Shown here one piece after another: positions 57,048-64,000 of a stretch of DNA of 64,000 bases. Positions within the stretch are counted from its first letter, which is position 1; each line of letters starts with the position of its first letter. Origin of the DNA: Alcaligenes sp. SDU_A2 (lineage in GTDB: Bacteria > Pseudomonadota > Gammaproteobacteria > Burkholderiales > Burkholderiaceae_B); assembly GCF_038237375.1 (NCBI RefSeq), contig NZ_CP151273.1:1364001-1428000 (forward strand), read 5' to 3'. The notes under the pieces were generated by a model that saw only the letters and a program-made list of their open reading frames with translations, ran no database searches and was not told the origin of the DNA. The translations under genes were made by a program, and so were the position numbers.

Positions 57048-58160
57048 ATGACTACATCCAGAAAAAAAGGTCGCGTCGTGATCGGCATGTCCGGCGGCGT
57101 CGATTCCTCTGTTTCGGCTTGGCTGCTCAAGCAGCAGGGCTACGAGGTCGTGGGCCTGTTCATGAAGAACTGGGAAGATGACGACGATTCCGAATACTGT
57201 TCCTCGCGCCAGGACTGGCTGGATGCCGCCAGCGTGGCCGATGTGGTGGGCGTGGACATCGAAGCCGTCAATTTTGCCGCCGAATACAAGGACCGGGTCT
57301 TTGCCGAGTTTCTGCGCGAATACTCAGCCGGCCGCACGCCCAATCCCGATGTGCTGTGCAATGCCGAAATCAAATTCAAGGCTTTTCTGGATCACGCCAT
57401 GACGTTGGGGGCGGACTGGATTGCGACCGGCCACTATGCCCGCGTGCGCGGCGTGTCGGTGGGCGGTCGTACCCAGTACCAGTTGCTCAAGGGGCTGGAC
57501 GCGTCCAAAGATCAGAGTTACTTCTTGCATCGCCTGAATCAGGCGCAGCTTTCGCGCACCTTGTTTCCGCTGGGCGAAATCAACAAGCAGGATGTGCGCC
57601 GCATTGCACAGGAACTGCAACTGCCTAACGCGGCCAAGAAAGATTCCACCGGCATCTGCTTTATCGGCGAGCGTCCGTTCCGCGACTTCCTGAATCGTTA
57701 TCTGCCCACCCAGCCCGGCCCTATCAAGACGCCCGAAGGCGTGGTCGTCGGCCAGCATGTGGGCTTGTCGTTCTACACCTATGGGCAGCGCAAGGGCCTG
57801 GGCATAGGCGGGGTCAAGGGCAAGCAGCGCGAGGACGGCACGGCCGATGCCTGGTACGCAGCCCGTAAAGACCTTCAGACCAATACCCTGTATGTGGTTC
57901 AGGGGCACGATCACCCTTGGTTATTGCAGTCCGAGCTGCGCGCGGACGATGCCAGTTGGGTTGCCGGTCATCCGCCCGCGCAGGAGGTACTGGGAGCCAA
58001 GACGCGTTACCGCCAGTCGGACGCGTCCTGTCGTCTGACCGATGCCGCCGGCAGCCGTTTTACTCTGGCTTTTGATCAGGCCCAGTGGGCCGTTACCCCC
58101 GGACAATCTGCCGTGCTGTATGACGGCGATGTCTGCCTGGGCGGCGGCATTATTCAATAG
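57048..58160 (+). CDS. mnmA: tRNA-specific 2-thiouridylase MnmA
   Basis: 370-aa enzyme that thiolates U34 of tRNA-Lys, -Glu and -Gln with sulfur relayed from IscS/TusE. The PP-loop is GMSGGVDSS (13-21). The catalytic cysteines are C104 (NPDVLCN) and C204 ([10 protein letters not shown]). TGHYARV and [10 protein letters not shown] are also typical. The ATG at 57048 was chosen because upstream codons do not fit the family. It is followed after 8 bases by the TauE/SafE gene. Confidence 0.96.
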   Translation: MTTSRKKGRVVIGMSGGVDSSVSAWLLKQQGYEVVGLFMKNWEDDDDSEYCSSRQDWLDAASVADVVGVDIEAVNFAAEYKDRVFAEFLREYSAGRTPNPDVLCNAEIKFKAFLDHAMTLGADWIATGHYARVRGVSVGGRTQYQLLKGLDASKDQSYFLHRLNQAQLSRTLFPLGEINKQDVRRIAQELQLPNAAKKDSTGICFIGERPFRDFLNRYLPTQPGPIKTPEGVVVGQHVGLSFYTYGQRKGLGIGGVKGKQREDGTADAWYAARKDLQTNTLYVVQGHDHPWLLQSELRADDASWVAGHPPAQEVLGAKTRYRQSDASCRLTDAAGSRFTLAFDQAQWAVTPGQSAVLYDGDVCLGGGIIQ

Positions 58161-58168
58161 AGATACTC

Positions 58169-58981
58169 ATGGACCCTGTTCTTGTCGCTAGTTTGCTGGC
58201 CCTGGGGGCCGGCGTAGGTGTGGCGGCCGGTTTGCTGGGGATAGGCGGGGGCATGATTCTTGTGCCTTTCCTGACCTTTTTGCTGCCGCGCTTTGGCGTG
58301 TCGCAGGAACTGGCCGTGCATGCGTCCATCGCCACGGCAATGGCCACTATTCTGTTTACGTCTTTGTCCAGCGTGCGCGCGCATCACAAGCGCGGTGCCA
58401 TACGCTGGGATGTGGTGCGCGCCATGACGCCGGGGCTGATCGTAGGCGGAATCCTGTCCGGTGGCGCTGTGTTTGCGGTCATCGACGGCACCTTGCTGGC
58501 CTTGGTGTTTGCGACGTTTGTGCTGTATTCGGCCTATAAGATGGGGCGCAATACGCCGGTGCCGCAGGGGCGGGCCATGCCGGGCCGGCCTGTTATTGCC
58601 GGCATGGGCGTGCTGATCGGTTTTGTGTCTGGCCTGCTGGGCGCGGGTGGTGCCTTTTTGTCGGTGCCGTTTATGCTGCGCGGCAATGTCCCGGTACGCC
58701 AGGCAGTAGCCACATCGGCGGCGCTGGGTTTCTTTATTGCCTTGGCCAATAGCGTGGGCTATATCTGGTCTGGACAGGCGGTCAATGGGGGACAGCCCGG
58801 CATGCTGGGTTATATCTACTGGCCTGCCTTGTTGATTGTCTCGGCCATGAGCGTATTGACGGCACCGGTCGGGGCCAGTCTGGCGCATCGGATTTCTCAG
58901 GTCACGCTTAAACGCATCTTTGCGGCCATGCTCAGTACGTTGGCCGTTTATATGATTGTGCAGGCTATTTTCCACGCCTGA
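58169..58981 (+). CDS. TauE/SafE family sulfite/organosulfur exporter
   Basis: 270-aa inner-membrane protein with about eight helices in two repeats. The family motif is AAGLLGIGGGMILVPFL (about 19-35); the second repeat has SGLLGAGGAFLSVPFM. The family exports or imports sulfoacetate, sulfite or similar anions, but many members are uncharacterised. Probably co-transcribed with mnmA by proximity; the link may be only positional. Confidence 0.85.
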   Translation: MDPVLVASLLALGAGVGVAAGLLGIGGGMILVPFLTFLLPRFGVSQELAVHASIATAMATILFTSLSSVRAHHKRGAIRWDVVRAMTPGLIVGGILSGGAVFAVIDGTLLALVFATFVLYSAYKMGRNTPVPQGRAMPGRPVIAGMGVLIGFVSGLLGAGGAFLSVPFMLRGNVPVRQAVATSAALGFFIALANSVGYIWSGQAVNGGQPGMLGYIYWPALLIVSAMSVLTAPVGASLAHRISQVTLKRIFAAMLSTLAVYMIVQAIFHA

Positions 58982-59068
58982 CGCCCCTTGCTGACCGGAT
59001 GCGCCAACTGGTGGCGTTCAGGGCCTGCTGTCTACTGGCTAGACGGTGTGCGGTAGGGCTCCGGATAC

Positions 59069-59094
59069 AAAAAAGCCCATTCAATCGAATGGGC
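59069..59094 (-). terminator. Intrinsic terminator after the GST gene
   Basis: Read leftward, GCCCATTC/GAATGGGC, 8 bp with a 4-base loop, then six T (59069-59074). It serves the leftward GST gene. Confidence 0.85.
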
Positions 59095-59116
59095 CCTGTC
59101 TTGCCGGAGAGTGCGG

Positions 59117-59728
59117 TCAAAGAGCAGGGAGGGTGCTGGCGAACGAAGGCCGCGTCTGCAGTTTCTCGTCCAGGCGTTGCAGATTGCCGTACTGCGTGCG
59201 CCAAGCCATAGTGGGAAAACGCAGGTCCAGATAGCCTAGGGCACAGCCGACGGCGATATCGGCCAGGCTGAAGGTCGTGCCCATGCAGAAGGCTTGTTCG
59301 CCCAGGCTGCTGTTCATGGACTGCAACGCGGCGGCGATCTTGCCGTGTTGGCGGTCGATCCAGGGCTGATGGCGCAGTTCCTGGGGGCGGCGGTTTTCTT
59401 CGATCACGATGGCAACGGCGGCATCGAGCACGCCGTCTGCAATGGCTTCCCAGCATTTGACCGCAGCGCGATCGCGCCCGGCCTGGGGGATGAGACGACC
59501 GACGGGCGACAAGGTATCCAGGTATTCGACAATAACGCGCGAGTCGAACAGGCTGCCCTGGTCATCCATGATCAGGCAGGGAATCTTGCCCAGCGGGTTG
59601 TACTTCATGATATCGCTGTCGTCAGCCCACACATCTTCCAGAATCAGCTCGTAGTCGAGCTTTTTTTCCGCCATGACGACGCGGACTTTGCGCGCGTAAG
59701 GGCTGGTGAGGGAAGCAAGGAGTTTCAT
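59117..59728 (-). CDS. Glutathione S-transferase family protein
   Basis: 203-aa thioredoxin-fold plus all-alpha protein. The N-terminal SLTSPYARKVRVVMAEKKLDY holds the active-site Ser/Thr region. NPLGKIPCLIMDDQG carries the cis-proline, and FDSRVIVEYLD the SNAIL/TRAIL-type element. The C-terminal FSLADIAVGCALGYLDL is the capping motif. It resembles YibF/GstB-type enzymes; the substrate is unknown. It is monocistronic. Confidence 0.88.
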   Translation of the reverse strand: MKLLASLTSPYARKVRVVMAEKKLDYELILEDVWADDSDIMKYNPLGKIPCLIMDDQGSLFDSRVIVEYLDTLSPVGRLIPQAGRDRAAVKCWEAIADGVLDAAVAIVIEENRRPQELRHQPWIDRQHGKIAAALQSMNSSLGEQAFCMGTTFSLADIAVGCALGYLDLRFPTMAWRTQYGNLQRLDEKLQTRPSFASTLPAL

Positions 59729-59864
59729 AGGAAGCTATCAAAAGTTACAGGCTAAAAAAGTATAGCAGGAACACCTGTAGGAACGACCCGCTCGCCTGGC
59801 CTAAAAGGTCTTGTCGGCGCATTGGATTCAAACTGTGGTTTATTCGTCAAACATCTGGACGTAG

Positions 59865-61340
<1,476 letters not shown>

Positions 61341-61440
61341 GAACCGTGTCATGCGTGCCGTGGGAAAGCGGCACGCCAAACGGTCCGCTATGCGCTTCAT
61401 GCCCCCCGGGGCGCTTTACGTTTTATTTACAGGAGTTAGT

Positions 61441-61893
61441 ATGAAGAAATTCGCATTCCTGGCTGCCGCTGCTGCGGTATGTGCTGCCATTGCCACTCCG
61501 GCCACGGCGCAGTTTGCCAAGCCCGAACAGGCTATCAAATACCGTCAGGCCGGCATGGCCCTGATCGGTTCGCATTTCGGTCGCATGGCGCCTGTGGCCA
61601 AGAAGGAAGCGCCCTTTGATGCGGCTGCGATTGCCAAGAACGTTGAAGTGTTGTCCGTGTTGGCTACCTTGCCTTGGGCCGGCTTCGCACCCGGTACCGA
61701 AGGTGGCGATACCAAAGCAGAAGCCTGGAGCGATGCCAAGGGTTTCAAGCAGGCCGAAGACGATTTCCTTGCCGCAATGGGCAAGCTCAAGACAGCTGCT
61801 GACTCGGGCGACTTTGATGCCTTCCGCGTCGCTTTTGGTAATGTGGGCAAGTCCTGCAAGATCTGTCACGACGCCTACCGCAAAGATAATTAA
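61441..61893 (+). CDS. cycP: Cytochrome c' (class II c-type cytochrome)
   Basis: 150-aa precursor with a 23-residue signal peptide ending ATPATA and a 127-residue mature four-helix-bundle protein starting QFAKPEQ. The haem site CKICH is near the C-terminus (mature C116, C119, H120) and R124 follows, the proximal arrangement of Alcaligenes cytochrome c'. By my count the distal position 16 is Met, where the Alcaligenes xylosoxidans protein has Leu. The family binds NO and CO and protects against nitrosative stress. AGGAG precedes the ATG. Confidence 0.94.
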   Translation: MKKFAFLAAAAAVCAAIATPATAQFAKPEQAIKYRQAGMALIGSHFGRMAPVAKKEAPFDAAAIAKNVEVLSVLATLPWAGFAPGTEGGDTKAEAWSDAKGFKQAEDDFLAAMGKLKTAADSGDFDAFRVAFGNVGKSCKICHDAYRKDN

Positions 61894-61905
61894 TCGGCGC
61901 AGCTC

Positions 61906-61934
61906 AAAAAAAGCCCTCGAAAGAGGGCTTTTTT
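61906..61934. terminator. Bidirectional intrinsic terminator
   Basis: AAGCCCTC (61911-61918) pairs with GAGGGCTT (61923-61930) around GAAA, with A-run and T-run. It separates cycP and amtB, which converge. Confidence 0.9.
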
Positions 61935-62008
61935 GCGTCTGTGCCGTAACCGTGAAGAGGGGCAGGGCAGCCCCTTTGGGTAGCGTCGATTCCGCATCAT
62001 GATGGGTC

Positions 62009-63250
62009 TCAGTTCTGGTAGCCGGATTCGCCGTGGGTACGGATATCCAGGCCTTCGCGCTCGTGCTCGGGGCTGACACGCAGACCACCGCAGATCCACT
62101 GCGCCAGTTTGAACGCAATCAGTGCGGCCACGCCCGACCAGACCAGGGTCAGCAATACGCCTTCCAGCTGAATCCATAACTGCATCCAGACACTATGGCC
62201 AGCGGCGGTGCCGGGGCCACCCCAGGAGGGCGCATTGAACAGACCGGTCAGCAAAGCTCCGACAATGCCGCCCAGGCCATGAATGCCGAATACATCCAGC
62301 GTATCATCGGCGCGCAGCAGGCGTTTCAGGCCATTGACGCCCCACAGGCAGGCCAGCGAGGTGATCAGACCAATGGCCAATGCTCCGGAAGGTGCCACAA
62401 AGCCGGCGGCAGGGGTGATGCCGACCAGGCCGGCAATTGCACCTGAGCAGGCTCCCAGCAAAGACGGATGTCCTTTGGTCAGCCATTCGCCAATGGTCCA
62501 GGCAAGCACGCCGATGGCAGCCGCCAGCATGGTATTGAAGAAAGCCAGGGCGGCATTTGCGTTGGCTGACAGGGCCGAGCCTGCATTAAAGCCGAACCAA
62601 CCCACCCACAGCAAAGCGGCGCCGATGAAGGTCAGGGGCAGATTGTGCGGAGGCATGGCTTCGCGGCGATAGTTCAGACGCGGGCCGATCAGCCAGGCAC
62701 CCACCAGTCCGGCCATGCCGGCGTTGATATGCACCACGGTGCCCCCGGCAAAGTCCAGTGCGCCGCGCTCATTCAGCAGGCCACCATGTTCAGGGTCGGC
62801 GAACCAGACCATGTGGCAGATCGGCAGATAAGCCAGGGTGAACCAGATCAGCGTAAATACCAGAATGGAGGATAGCCGGGCGCGTTCAGCCAGGCTGCCG
62901 ACAACCAGTGCGCACGTCAGACCGGCAAAGGTGGCCTGGAAGGCGGCAAACAGCAGTTCGGGCAGGGAACCGGACAGGGTGAACTTCTGATCGCCTGGGG
63001 TAAAAAGGCCATTCAGAAAGAGCTTGTCCAAACCGCCGATAAAGGCGTTGCCGGAAGTAAAGGCCAGCGAATACCCGTAGATGAACCACAGCACCACGCC
63101 CAACGAAAACACCAGCAGTGTCTGCGAGAGCATGGACAGGGCATTTTTGCGACGCACCATTCCAGAGTAAAACAGGGCTAAGCCTGGTGCGGCCATCATC
63201 AGCACCAGCAGGGTGGAAACCAGCATCCACGATAGGTCAGCGTTGTTCAT
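62009..63250 (-). CDS. amtB: Ammonium transporter AmtB
   Basis: 413-aa inner-membrane channel with 11-12 helices. The twin pore histidines are H174 (GGTVVHINAGMAG) and H324 (FGIHGLGGIVG). The ALSMLSQTLLVFSLGVVLW segment and PEHEREGLDIRTHGE tail, the docking site for GlnK, are typical. It follows glnK by 17 bases in the standard glnK-amtB pair. Nitrogen control is expected, but I did not find a sigma-54 promoter upstream of glnK. Confidence 0.97.
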   Translation of the reverse strand: MNNADLSWMLVSTLLVLMMAAPGLALFYSGMVRRKNALSMLSQTLLVFSLGVVLWFIYGYSLAFTSGNAFIGGLDKLFLNGLFTPGDQKFTLSGSLPELLFAAFQATFAGLTCALVVGSLAERARLSSILVFTLIWFTLAYLPICHMVWFADPEHGGLLNERGALDFAGGTVVHINAGMAGLVGAWLIGPRLNYRREAMPPHNLPLTFIGAALLWVGWFGFNAGSALSANANAALAFFNTMLAAAIGVLAWTIGEWLTKGHPSLLGACSGAIAGLVGITPAAGFVAPSGALAIGLITSLACLWGVNGLKRLLRADDTLDVFGIHGLGGIVGALLTGLFNAPSWGGPGTAAGHSVWMQLWIQLEGVLLTLVWSGVAALIAFKLAQWICGGLRVSPEHEREGLDIRTHGESGYQN

Positions 63251-63267
63251 GACGATGTCTCCCGAGC

Positions 63268-64000
<733 letters not shown>

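Overview
The window looks like chromosomal DNA of a moderately high-GC betaproteobacterium, most likely in the Alcaligenaceae (Burkholderiales). This is inferred from the overall gene set and order, from a cytochrome c' that closely resembles the classic Alcaligenes protein as I remember it, and from kynBA, ectABCD and ehu loci. Genes are dense and mostly housekeeping. I see no transposase, integrase, rRNA, tRNA or CRISPR array.

Layout. 1-5.9 kb: leuS (3' end cut by the window edge), rpmG-rpmB, a Bcr/CflA exporter and cfa. 6.0-9.8 kb: a long structured leader, then proX-proW-proV (glycine betaine/proline uptake). 10.5-13.8 kb: MATE exporter and ArnT-like glycosyltransferase. 13.9-19.8 kb: rpmE2, kynBA, radC, fkpB-ispH-maiA and a beta-hydroxyacid dehydrogenase. 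19.9-24.4 kb: envelope genes (YdgA-like, MipA, DsbG), yciH and a DsrE-like protein. 24.5-29.7 kb: a leftward yebC-purD-hemF-nadD-rsfS-rlmH-maf block. 29.8-42.8 kb: yjgR-ghrA, a decarboxylating dehydrogenase, EamA, qor, fbp, pepN, a lipoprotein, an H-NS-type protein and tldD. 43.9-51.0 kb: an ectoine locus, ectR-ectABCD reading right and ehuBCDA reading left, so synthesis and re-uptake of ectoine/hydroxyectoine are encoded side by side. 51.5-53.8 kb: cstA-ybdD. 54.1-55.4 kb: DAHP synthase behind a Phe/Tyr-rich leader peptide and attenuator. 55.4-63.6 kb: FAD-linked oxidase, mnmA, TauE/SafE, GST, purB, cytochrome c', and amtB-glnK.

Two themes stand out. The first is osmoadaptation: ProXWV, EctABCD and EhuABCD. 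The second, and the most unusual signal, is a family of six large imperfect palindromes (224-292 bp) at 9.9, 10.2, 21.4, 35.5, 43.0 and 43.4 kb. They share an architecture and short conserved motifs. Their stems differ in sequence from copy to copy yet stay self-complementary. I do not recognise this family.

Other regulatory features read from the sequence are the aro attenuator (leader peptide 54124-54216, with mutually exclusive 12-bp antiterminator and terminator), the multi-hairpin proX leader, a perfect 30-bp palindrome just upstream of ehuB, and intrinsic terminators placed a few bases before the starts of mipA and rlmH.
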